Shown here piece after piece: positions 11,416 to 23,103 of a DNA stretch of 64,000 bases. Where the stretch lies: assembly GCF_003086295.3 (NCBI RefSeq), contig NC_092043.1:51302598-51366597 (forward strand), in the 5' to 3' direction. Origin of the DNA: Arachis hypogaea. Its lineage: Eukaryota > Streptophyta > Magnoliopsida > Fabales > Fabaceae. Positions within the stretch are counted from its first letter, which is position 1. Every line of letters starts with the position of its first letter. Both the position numbers and the translations under genes were made by a program. Below the pieces are notes generated by a model. The model worked only from the letters and a program-made list of their open reading frames with translations, was not told the origin of the DNA and ran no database searches.

Positions 11416-12289
11416 AATGGCTTACCTGAAATTGAATATGGCACCAACAGTTGTTATTTCACTGCTTCTCAATATAAGTTCTCTTTAAACTGGTACAAAG
11501 ATTTCAACTTCAGAATTTCAGAAAATTGACATTCAAATTAAAGAGTTTTAATTCCTTAGCAGAGAGAAAATATAAAGTGGGAAAGAAGAGAACCTTCTGT
11601 TTGGCTTGCGGTTGCTGTTGTTATTATTGTTGTCTTCATGATTGTTATTAGTCTTCCATCTCATAGGAACATATTTGAACATCTAAAAGACTAATTGTAA
11701 TCTCTAAGCACACTGGTTTGTGTTTTTTCATTTTTCCTAGTTAGTGACCCCATCGAAGAATTATATGGTTCCCTATTCTAAAAAATGAGACTATCACCCT
11801 CATAAATTGACTTGCAGTTTTGTAATTACAACTTACACCAAATACCATAATATCCTCCTGTTTGTCGTGAGTTTGATTGCAAAGAAATTAATTAATCTCG
11901 TACGTGAGAGATACAAACTTTAGCATTACCATCTAAGACTCATTTCAAAATTACAAAATCAAATAAACCTAACAAACAAAAAACATTGAAATTGAAGAAA
12001 AGGTTATAAACAATCAAACATAATTTCCAGCAGCAGAAGAAAATTGAAGAAAAATTTGGAATTGACATATGCACCTAATACATAGAAAAGGTTATACACA
12101 ATCAAACAATTTCATCATCTTGATTTCAACTATTAATAAAAAAATACGCAATCAAACAAAATATATCCATATTATGGCTTTCCAAGTTCTCTGAGTTTAT
12201 TAATTGTTACAACCACATAATCATGTGCAAATTATTTTTTCCCACTTACTCGCTTGCTTTTTTCTTGCAAACAAAAGTATTTTCTCACA
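11416..12289. other. Intergenic stretch without a recognisable gene
   Basis: AT-rich sequence with no open frame or element end I can support. Confidence 0.35.
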
Positions 12290-12700
12290 GCTGATCAGTG
12301 GAGTCAAAGAAAGCTTTCATCTGCGCCCCCATGCTCCTGTAGCTCTTCAGAAACCCGAACAGCACCCTGTTCAAGGCCGCCAGCTCCTCTGCCGTTATCA
12401 CAAGTATTCCATCGTCTTTGGACGACGCCCACATTTGCTGCAGAATCTCTGCTGAGAAATCTCCGGCACCCTGTAGAGGACCCCTTCCACTCCCTCAATG
12501 CCGTCCACGCCCTTGTTCAGCCTCCTTGCTAGGCCTTCCACGTGCTCATACATTGAGTAAAATACGATGAAGATTCTCAACCTCCCTGCGCCGGTAGCAG
12601 CGGGGCCACCCTATACGACGACTCTTGGGCGTTTTTGGTAGTGTCGTATGTGGAGGTGTTGTCACAGGGATCGATGCGGTCCGAAACATTCCGGTAGCAG
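12290..12700 (-). pseudogene. NAD(P)H:quinone oxidoreductase (FQR1/WrbA-like) fragment
   Basis: FQR1-type enzymes are FMN flavodoxin-fold quinone reductases. On the minus strand from about 12580 the frame reads IFIVFYSMYEHVEGLA and then EGVLYRVPE, the N-terminal flavodoxin signature. A frameshift near 12450 moves the match to another frame with MWAS, ITAEELAA and QMKAFFDSTDQL, where it stops at a TGA. The second half of the enzyme is absent, and the upstream part to 12700 is frame-disrupted. It is an unspliced, truncated copy lying in the part of copy A that has no counterpart in copy B. Confidence 0.8.
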
Positions 12701-13378
12701 CAGAAGAGGGAGAATCACTGGTGACATGTAGTGATCGAGTTGAGATTTAAATCTGAGAAAAGCGAAATTGAATATGAGAGAGAGAGATGAAAATTTTGGA
12801 ATTGGTAGGGTAAGATTTGAAATTTGAACTTACCAGAATATTCTGCAAGTTACCGCTCAATCAGATATCCAATCCCTTCTTTTAGAATCAAATTTGAGTG
12901 GAAAAATTAATTGGAATTACTGCAGCAACATCTTCCTTCAATTTGCTGCGTAAAACAATTCTTCAACCCTTTCAGCTTCACAGTTCTCCACCCGTGTTTG
13001 AATTTCACAATGAAGTAAATCAGTTGATAATCCAGGGTTAAGCCGACTCAACCAATCAGAGCAAAGTATCATTAGTTAATCCCATCGTTTTGGGATTGCT
13101 GATATTCTAACATGTGCTACAAACAAAGATAAAAGTAGATCTCAGAATTTAGCAAAAAAAAAATTGCGGCTTTTTTTGCTCTTCTCATGGACCGGTGGTA
13201 GGCAAAGTGTGTGTTATAAGATGTTTTGTAATTAACAATGGATAAGTAGGATAACATTGTAATTTTTATAATAAAAAAAAGACGAGTGTTGGATTCAGAG
13301 TTGTGTTAACTACGAGAATAATGCAATATGTAAAATTCTTAATGTAATTATAACAACAACTAATAGGAAGAACTAACA
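12701..13378. other. Intergenic stretch
   Basis: The first 200 bases may be promoter/5' UTR DNA brought along with the quinone-reductase fragment. The rest is AT-rich with nothing recognisable. Confidence 0.35.
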
Positions 13379-13388
13379 TTAATGTAAA

Positions 13389-13529
13389 GTGAAAATTTCG
13401 GTGCAGTCGACTTCATATCAAGTTGATGGTTGAAATTTGTTAGATAAAAAGTTAATCAAATCAGTCAAATTATCTAACCACTCTCGGCCATCAACTTCAT
13501 GTGAAATCGACTGCAACTGAATTTCCACC
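13389..13529. mobile_element. Mutator-type MITE (AhMITE1-like)
   Basis: A 141-bp near-palindrome begins GTGAAAATTTCGGTGCAGTC and its complement begins GGTGGAAATTCAGTTGCAGT; the centre shows GGTTAGATAATTTGACTGAT. Flanks TTAATGTAAA (13379-13388) and TTAATATAAA (13530-13539) match at 9 of 10, a Mutator-size duplication. From memory this resembles the AhMITE1 group abundant in peanut; that identification is unverified. Confidence 0.8.
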
Positions 13530-13539
13530 TTAATATAAA

Positions 13540-14264
13540 CATATAATTTTTTAAAACCATTAATTGCATAATGGCATAATGGCATTTGAAACACATGTAT
13601 GAAACCATATTCCATCTGAGATTTGACTAATTAAAATTAATGGAAAAAAAAGAATAATTAAAATATGTAGTCAAATCACTTGAAGTCAAAATATGTAGTT
13701 AAATCACTTGCACAATCATAGCACAAAGAACCAAAGTGTTTCAAATAATCTCCATTTACTTGATAAATCTGTAAATATCCTAAGCGATATGCAAAAGAGA
13801 AATATGTAGAAAAAGCAAAGCAAGCCACCAAAACTATCACATGAAAAATACAAAAAAAGTTTTGTACCCACAAATGAGATTTAAACATGAAATATATGAT
13901 TACAAATATATTTATGTCAAAATACAATTATCACCATCTCTATATTTTCTTTTTTTTTTCCCACTAATTTTAATTAAAGGCAGATATATTTATGATTGTC
14001 TACATATTTTAGGGAAGACTACTGGTGTCTTTTTCTAATCATAAATTACTAAATTTTTGACAATAAAATAAAATTAGACCCAAAAATTAATTAAATTAAA
14101 AAAGAATACAAATAATTTCAAAAAATCTATGGTTAAGATTTTATTTCAAATTTGATGACCAAAGCCTAATAAACCGACACAAAGCTATATATAGTTTAAA
14201 CTTTAAAGGGGCTATGCCCCCCAAAAATTATAATTTTTCTTAAAAAAAATAGAAATTTTACAAT
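13540..14264. other. AT-rich stretch, no gene
   Basis: Contains a short GGGGCTATGCCCCCC inverted motif (about 14209-14223) of the kind found at degenerate transposon ends. Nothing else supportable. Confidence 0.35.
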
Positions 14265-14480
14265 TATGACTCCAATATATTAATTAATTCTTTTTAAATT
14301 ATATTATTTAAGTATGGTCCCTTCCAAAAAATAATCTAACCCTATCTCTACATGTAAAGATAAGAAATTTTATTTGACTTATAATGTAAATTTGAGTACA
14401 AGTTAATATATTTATAACATGACTCATTTTGTTTAGAATGTATATGTAAATATGAAAATTGAAACTAAATAAGAGTTACA
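14265..14480. repeat. Duplicated segment Z, copy A
   Basis: This segment matches 48356-48540 in the same orientation (shared words include AAAGATAAGAAATT and ATTTTGTTTAGAA) at roughly 80% identity by eye. It lies just downstream of the HAK gene, so copy B should have held a second HAK 3' end nearby; none is seen. The following 14481-14864 is AT-rich 3' flank of HAK. Confidence 0.65.
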
Positions 14481-14864
14481 GATATGTCTTTATTTTTATT
14501 GTAAAAGGAGTGATTTTTACTTTTTTATTGAATAATATTTTTTAATGTAGAATTACTCGAGAATTAATATGATGCTGAATATAAAAGTGAAATTAAAATT
14601 AAAAAAAAAACTAGCAAAGTGGGAGAAAGAAAAAGTACTTCCCAATTAATATTAACATGACGTGAAATATTCAGACAAGTATTTTATTATTTGATATTTA
14701 CTTGAGTAGTTTGCTTACATGAAAATACAAGGAATAAAAGACGACGAAAACTAAGTACAAATATATTTGATGCATGTGAAAATGTAATAGTACAAGAGTA
14801 AGCAAGAAATTAAAGGAGTACACTGGTGAAAATTATGAATATGCATGCAGCATTCGATGATGAG

Positions 14865-17800
14865 TTATATTTCATATGTCATTCCAATTTTGAGAAGTCT
14901 CTTAGGTGGGATACCCATCAATTTGTTTCTTTGGCGGAAGTTCTTTCTTAAGAAAGTATAAGCATAATTGACAACTATCTTATTGAGAAAGGATGAATTT
15001 GGTTGAGCCACCACTTCTACTTCACCAAGCATATACATCACACCCCTTTGCATTGCCATGTCGATGAAGTTGACCTCAGCTTGATAACTACCCTCACACT
15101 CTTTTAGGTGAATGAAAGCCTTGAGATTTTGTATTAACTGCGATTCAAACACGAGAGCATCGTCAAGTTTATCTTTGTAACCGCATCTAACCACGCAATG
15201 GAACATTCGGTACTCTCTGGGCTCTAAATAGCAAAATAGAAACCTCTCCTCCAAGGAAACTCTGCTGATAGGGATGACCTTGATGGAAACAAAGACAAGG
15301 ACTGAATGAATGGATGACATACAGGCTATGAGATGGGGGAATATTGGAGGAATCCCCTGCACAAAATCAGAGTAGAGGAGCCCCACCCCGGGAACTCTTT
15401 TTATGCCTCTATCCATGGCCAATTCCCCTATGTACTTACTGCAAACCTTATTTCTAAACTCAAACATATACCTCTCTTTGTGCACGTAATGCCAGATTCC
15501 CATGATCATTGTCAAGAACAAAGAAGACATAATTGGAACATAACCTCCCTCCATAAACTTTGTTATTTGAGATGAGAAATAAATAACCTCTATGAAACCA
15601 AATACCAATAAAAAGATAGTAGCTTGCCATATACTCTTCTTCCATATAATTACCATTATCAATGAAACCAGCCACGTTGTGATCAGCATATCCCCAATAA
15701 CTGCAATCCCGTATGCTTGACTTATCTTTTCTGTAGTTTTGAAGGCAGCACACATAATAATGCTTCCAATCATGAACATATAGTTGATCTCAGGAATATA
15801 CACCTGACCCTCGTGTTTAGCGGAAGTATGCACAACCTTAACTCGTGGGAAACAACCTAAACTCAGGGCCTGCGATATGATGGAAAATGCTCCTGAAATC
15901 ATTGCTTGGCTTGCTATGATAGCAGCACCAACAGCCACCACAAATGTTGGCCAGTACATAGAATCTGCATGTATTGATACATTGGACTTTACTTTAATCA
16001 TAATTAATCATAATAACTACAGTAACTAAATTTTCTAGCTCAACTTACTTGGTAGACTTTCATAGAAAGCATTGCCCACTTTTTCAGGGAACTTTCGAAG
16101 AAATGCAGCTTGCCCAATATATGCAGACAATATTGCAGGACATGTAATCAAAGTGAAGCTGATCTGCGTCAATAATAACGATAATTTAGCAAGCTTACTT
16201 CTTATATAACTCTTAAAAATTAGAATGTGATTGGATAACATAATAAACGTTGCTATATGACCAAGTAAATATATTAGCAAAGTCCGCCAAATCAGAAAGG
16301 AAAAAAAAAGCAAGTTTAATATAAGATAGAGAAAATATATGCACAAATACAAGTTTACATTTATTTACTCACTTGAATTGCTCGTACATTAAAATGACCC
16401 AAGTCTGCAAACATGGCTTCAGATCCTATGATTATATGAGTACTAATTAGAATTAAAGAACAATACAACTTAATTAAGGAAATTAATAAACTAGGAGTGA
16501 AACTGATTTTCCGATTAATAATAAAAATAAAATGCTCTAGGCATATACGCTATATGCCTACCTGTTATGCATAAAAAGACTCCACCAAGTGATAGTCATC
16601 CTTGCTTACCGTTGCGTTTAAAGTAATCAACTATATATTTTGGATTGAAAGCACGCAACACTCCAGTATCATATTTGAACAAATTATAGAGACCAATTCC
16701 CCATATGAGTAAAAACCACACTAAAATAATTGGTGCAAATAAGAATCCCATTTTATCTGTACCGAATCTTTGCGAAAAAAACAGAACAATTAAGATTCCT
16801 ATAGTGATCCCCACCACAGCATCTGGATAAAAAAAAAATAAAGATTATATATATACACACATAAAAAATTAATAATAAATGTTATATTCATTAATTTTTT
16901 TTTGAACATTTTTTTGTATTTTTATCTTTTGTATTAAAAATAACTAATAAAAAAATAAAAGATACAAAAATCTTATATCATAAAAAATATAAAAAAAGAT
17001 GTACACAAAAAATAAACAAATATTTTTTTTTATTATGTACCATTTAACCAAACCTAGTCTAAGATTAAAAGAAAATGAAGTCATTGGTTTAAGTACCTTG
17101 ACCGAGTGATTTACTGATCCCACTTACGGCAGAAAGGACTGCATGTAAAATGAACATCATGTTTATATATAGATATATATAGAGAGAGAGTATATGGATC
17201 TATATATATACACACCTGACATTGAGGGAGTAAGAAAGCCGTCTCCAATGACCATGGAAGTTCCCAGAATGGTTGCAAGCAAAAGAAGAATACGAGCAAA
17301 CTGACTGTTCTCAAGCATCTGCTTCAGTGTTTGGGTTCTTTTGAGCTGACTGGACGGTAATTCCAGCTTGTAGTTTGAAAGTTTTCTGTCCTCTGGCTGT
17401 TGATTTGGAATCAAACTCACCTCTATGTGTCTGCATATCAGCGAATACAATGCAAATGCTCCACCTACACAACACAAGTTTCATATATATGATGATGTGC
17501 AGCATCATCAAGATAAAACTGACAAGTGTATTTAGTGTATTTACCCGTCAAACGCACGAGAATAAGATGATGAGGTAAAATAAAAATATTTTAACATTTC
17601 ATAGATAATGATTTGAGTATTACTTGCCAGTTGCCACGCTCAAAATGATTATTGCAATACCAAGGAGTTTCATATAACAAATTAAGTAAATTAATTAAAG
17701 AATTTAATAAAATCAAGAAGAGATATTTGTCGTCCATTATTAAAGTAACAAAAATAATAAGGTTAAGAGTTAATAATAAATGTATAACATGGGACATCAA

Positions 17801-18206
17801 AAGATAGGAATGGATTGAATTAATATTTATATGAGATATTGAGAAGCTACCGTTGCCGTTGTCGTTCGCCCATAGTACAATGAAGGCATACTTAAGTAAA
17901 GGAATGAGCAAAATGGTATAGATGATAAGGGATAAGACGCCAAGAATATCATCGTTGTTTTTTATTCCACTGGTAAAGACGCTCGAATACACATAAAGTG
18001 GAGATGTGCTGATATCACCATAAACAAGTCCTATGCTTTGAATTGCCAAACTCAGCGTTGTCCACCAACTAACCTATAACATTACATTGTTTACTTATTT
18101 ATCGTTAAAAAAAAGAACTACACTACACTATATAACAGTAGTATACCTTAGAGACATGGGTTTCACTCATGGTAACACGTCCAGCTTCCAAGTTGAGAGA
18201 CTCCAT
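14865..18206 (-). CDS. HAK/KUP/KT potassium transporter (HAK5-type), in-frame TGA in exon 5
   Basis: HAK5-clade proteins are plasma-membrane proton-coupled high-affinity K+ importers. Eight exons join in phase: 18206-18147, 18073-17851, 17464-17216, 17138-17097, 16822-16562, 16425-16373, 16163-16049, 15964-14865 (701 codons). Features are LNLEAGRV near the N-terminus, [14 protein letters not shown] in the first membrane helix, [20 protein letters not shown] and the C-terminal GMTYEI, with many hydrophobic segments. The N-terminus is shorter than usual (family about 780 residues), so an upstream exon may be missing. A TGA at 16596-16598 replaces the tryptophan expected before LSLGG. A GTAAGC donor at 16609 would splice in phase and remove the stop plus 15 other codons (16562-16609). 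Either way, a conserved motif is lost. It is close to intact otherwise, so recent inactivation is likely. Confidence 0.88.
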
Positions 18207-20821
18207 GTAATTGAAGGCTAAGCTTTAAAGAAAGAAAATGGTTCATCAGCATTCATATATTACTCTACACCATAATTCTAATTGTTATATACTAGTGTTA
18301 TAAAATCATTGCTTAAATGAAAGTACATCCTGTAAATTATAAATTGTTTAAGATTTTAAAGTTATAAATTGCTGAATACAAGAAAATTTGGAGAATTCAT
18401 AAATTCATAAATTATGTAGCAAGATAGGGAAAAAACACCTTTTTTTTAATAATAATAATCAAATCTCATAAAAAAAAGGGACAATTTATCAACAAAAACG
18501 GTTCTCCCTGTTAATAGATACAAAATATAATAAGAGAAAATATAGTAAAAAAATGGAAATAGACAACAACATAGAAAAGTAGCACACAAATCTATTCATC
18601 ATCACTCAACTCGGGAAAAGAAGATTCATATGTGCAATTAGTAACTTCATTTACAAGTTTAAATTGTGCATGCATCAATAAGTTCCAACAGTACCCCTAA
18701 CACAATTAGAACTACCGATAAGATTATAGTTTTTTATTGCCAATAGCAGCTCATAGCGGTGAACAAAAAATTCGCCATAAAATTATGGTGTGTGGCATTG
18801 CAGAAAAAATTGCAAATATAATTAATTATAAAATTAAATTTAATCTATATAAGCATTTTTTTTAGTCATAAGATGTCCAACTAACGCAGCAAATACAGTA
18901 ACAAACTTAGAAAAATAAACAAAACATAAGACATACAACTTAAAAACTAAAACTTAAAATAAAGACCAAAACTATTCTTTAAACTAACAAATGACGAAAT
19001 AAACCATCTAAATTCTAACAAGAGACATTAGAGTCAGGGACTTGTCTTGAACTAGCATGGCAAACTGAAGGAAAAAAAATTGGAAGAGATGTTCATATAA
19101 CACTGATAAAAATAGGAGCAATCGAAAAAAATATGAAACTGTGGATGACAGAAAAAAAATAAGATGGAGAGTGGTTTGCAAAATGCAGAATGTATGATCC
19201 AGAGAGAGAAGGAACCGTGGTTTGAAGAGGGCGGCAATGCGGCGGCAAGCAGTGGTGGAAATAACTGCGCAACCAGAGCAAGGAGGGAGAAGTCGAAGAG
19301 TTTAATTTTTTCATTCTCTTATATAGAGTTAGTGTACTCATGGGCTTCTCATTGTTCTGGTCAGAAAGGAGTTGGGTGATGGGTGAGGAGGATAAGGAGT
19401 AGGGTCGGCAGATCATCCTAACCCTATTCGACTATATGTGTGCAAGACAAGAATAAAGCTTATTGCACGGGTTAAGGGATTATTTTGGCAAAGAATTGGG
19501 GGAATGAATTGAGAATCCAAAGGATGAATTAGGTGAATATAACCGCTCAAGTTGAAGAGATTAAATGAGACCATCCTTGCCATAGTTCCGGCGATGATGG
19601 AAGAAGCAGCGCCGTCGGAGAAGCAGGACACGTCGCTGCTGTTGCTTGGGCGCCGATGGAAATGTGGCTATGCTGAACGCCACTAAGATGCGAGGCTAGA
19701 CACACGGAACCAATACTTTTATGAGAAAGACGCTGCCGCCGGGGCAACCATCTTCTTTAGCTCTAGAGTTTTCTTCTTTACTCTGGGCTGTGTCTCATAT
19801 ACCAAAAATTTAAGAATTTTTATGAGTATTCATCCAAAAAAATTGTGTGTTATATAGTTCTATACTTTTATCCAAAAAAATATTTTAATATTTATTAAAA
19901 ATATAAAGCCCAAACTTTTTTTTAATAATTTTATAAAAATCAAGTAATTTGTTGGGCCTATTTTTTCTCCCTTGTGATAACCAAGTATTTTTATGAGCTA
20001 TAGTCCCACACTCTTATAAAACAAAACTAACAAAAATACTGGTTTGTACACTCGAGTGAGACACCAAATTTTTAACACATCATAATGTAATGTAATTCTT
20101 ATTTTAAGATTTTATATTTGTAAAACTTTGATAATATAATTTTGAATGGACTTAGTTTTGTATAAATTTTGAATGCAATGAGCCAATGACAATAATCTAA
20201 CTATTTATCAATATGAAATTTTAAACTTGCAAATATATAATAACTATCATTCTCTTCAATTTAGCTTCAAATTATTAACAAAGTTCAGGTATTACCTAAA
20301 AAATTATTAACTCAAGAATTAATTTAAACCAAATACACTCATTGCATTCATTTGGTGTTCCTACGCCTGCTAACTTAATCTAATTTTAATATATTTCGTT
20401 TCCACTTTTCATTAATATAGCTTAACCCATCCATTAGTGCAAAAAAAAACTAAAATTAGTAAATCGAAGATTAAGTTTAGGGACAGAAATACTATATTGT
20501 GATATTACAATATTAAAATAGCATACTATTATCAGTGTTTGAAAAAAATCCTAGAAAATGGCAGCATGATAATAGGTTATACATCTCTTATTATTGCATC
20601 TCTTATTCCTTTGTGAGTTTTTCTAACTTTTTCTCTTCGGTTAGTTAGTGTCACAGAAAAAAATCAACCATCAAATAAGATATCTAAAAAATAAAGTTGT
20701 ATTTGATTATACTTATAATGTTATGTACCTTAATAAATATAGCACATTGAAGTGCCCTGGAATAACAGGGATGGTATGAGCTTTCATGGTGTGAATGCAC
20801 TTTCCTATCTCAGTCTATCAA
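18207..20821. other. HAK upstream region and intergenic DNA
   Basis: This holds the HAK promoter side, whose elements are not identifiable by eye. A degenerate block near 18720-18790 (TAGCGGTG...) resembles common transposon debris. A GC-richer patch at 19160-19780 has open frames on both strands but no recognisable product; it might be an eroded first exon. The rest is AT-rich. Confidence 0.4.
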
Positions 20822-20970
20822 TTAAAGCAAATGTGTTTCAGACTTCAAAAGTAGAAAAGCAATTGAATAATGATTTCATTAATTAAAGCATATCAAAGAC
20901 TTGGTCGTATGAACATAACTCATATCAAAGAATTTGGAACCATCATTTAAGATACTACTTTATAAAGATA
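20822..20970. repeat. Duplicated segment Y, copy B, first part
   Basis: Matches 7561-7709 with the same orientation. It ends exactly at the left end of the first Helitron; the match resumes after the second one at 34762. Confidence 0.85.
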
Positions 20971-22954
20971 CTAGTGTAAAACCCGGGTTATGTACGAGAC
21001 AAATATTGTTTTATTATAAAAATTTATTGATACTTATTTATTGATATTAATAATTATTATTTTTAACTTTAAAAGTTTTCATATATAAAAGTTAATTATT
21101 AAAAGTATAAAACTGTTTCAATCTCTATTTAATAAAAGCTAAAATAATGTTGTTATTTTTTAGTTTGTATTAGTAAATTCTACTTAAATATAAAAATTAT
21201 TATATTTGTGTGTTTAAATAAATATTGTTACGCGATTCCTATTGTACTATTTAAAAAAATTAAAATTTTAATCAAAATAGTTTATATTCTAATCACACAA
21301 ATAACAAATAAAATAAATTGTGTATCATTTTAAAGAAGTTCCTATTTTCTGAAGAAAAAAATAATTATATTAATTAAAATACAAATACTTAAAAAAATTA
21401 TTATTTGTACACTAAATATTTTTTGTACCTATATAAAAATATATTTATTATTAATTAATCACATATATAAATTATTTTTAATTAACAAAACAGAAAAAAT
21501 TTGTGTATAATTGTTAAAAAATACTGGTATCAAAATAGTATTTATTATAAAGATGTATATACATCAGGAATAACAAAAATTAACCACTTAAATTGTTTCT
21601 TTTAGATATTCATTACTAATAAATTCATAAATATATCTTACTTTTTATTGTAATATATCCACCATTACCTAAATTTTGAATAAAATAAAAAATATATTTA
21701 ATTTATTATTTACCATAATAGCAGTAAAGATGATAAATTTTATTTGTTTGTTTAATTATTCAATAGAAGATTTTTACATAATATCTAAAAATAGAAAGAT
21801 AAAAATACTTCTTACAAAAATAGTAATAATACATACCACCATCATCTCCTACACAAATATGAAAATTACAAAAAAATTTAAATATGAGATCATTTTTCTA
21901 TTTTATAAAAAAGATTATTATTATTATTATTAATAACAAAAAACACTAATTATAAGAAAAATACTGAAGTAGTGAAAAACAAATAATTTTGATACGATCT
22001 AATTTTTTATATGGTTTTCGAGTCTCTGCGTATTTGATAGTTAATATTTTTTATTACTATTATTTGGTAAGTATTTTGTGAGTTAAATAAGATATAATTA
22101 TTTATTTATTTTACCAACCTAAAATACCAATAAAATCTTAAAATTTTATCCTTTAATTAATACCGCATGAAAAACACTTACCATTTGACAGGTATTTTTT
22201 AAAATGACAATTTCAACTCCCAAGTCATAAAAAGCTATCCATGGAAAGAAGTACACTAATATCCCAAACATATTACACAAAAATAAAACCAATTTTTAAG
22301 GACAAATAAATTATAACACCGTATAACGGTATAAAAATAGATGTCTTATAATACATTTTCTAATTCATGTATTTCAAACATTTCATAATACTGGAATCTC
22401 AAATTATCACAGTCAAGATCGAGTTAAGTAGTGCAAGAGTTGCACTACTGAAGCAATCAAAGACAATATATGCCTATTGGTTGCAAAAGAAAAAATTAGT
22501 CTTTAAAAGAAGAACACACATGAAAAGTAAAGAAAATACCTTGACATAACCCAAAATCATCACATCAAACTCAGAAATGCAATGTCAGATAAAGAAAAAA
22601 AAAACACAAAACAAATAGTGTCTCAAGCTGATAAAGTGATACCTTAACTACAATGGACTTATGTTGGAGGATAATGACAGTATTGGAAGAGCACTCATAA
22701 TCTGCAAAAATCATTTGGAAGGACTTGATTGAGCATCCTCACATAATCAATTTCCTACTCTGAAGTTGAAAAAAGGAAAAAAAATTATTTTTTACAAAAT
22801 GAGTGAAAAGAAATCTGTACAATTATCAAATTGTTATAGTTATAGATTTCTCTCTGCTTGCATTCCGAACCTTAATGGCGTTTTATGTAACTTTTTCTTA
22901 AAAGAAAGAAAAATAAAAATAAATTTCTGCTTTTAAAAAAGAAAAATTACCCAG

Positions 22955-23103
22955 ATTGCCGATGAAAGGATCTCCGAGCCCTCCATTCTTTTGACCGGTG
23001 TTTCAACTTGTTGCCAACTTCTACTTCTTCACTGATGACAGTAACACCACTCACCATGCCACTATTCTTTCTGCTTGCAGCTGTATCAACAGTCACCGTC
23101 GGC
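22955..23103 (-). other. Unidentified exon-like fragment in Helitron 1
   Basis: After a CTATCAG acceptor at about 23104 a minus-strand frame encodes about 50 residues without a stop (TVDTAASRKNSG, then SEEVEVGNKLKHRSKEW), giving a hydrophilic, basic peptide. I do not recognise the source gene. Splice-like borders and codon use suggest another captured exon. Confidence 0.35.
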
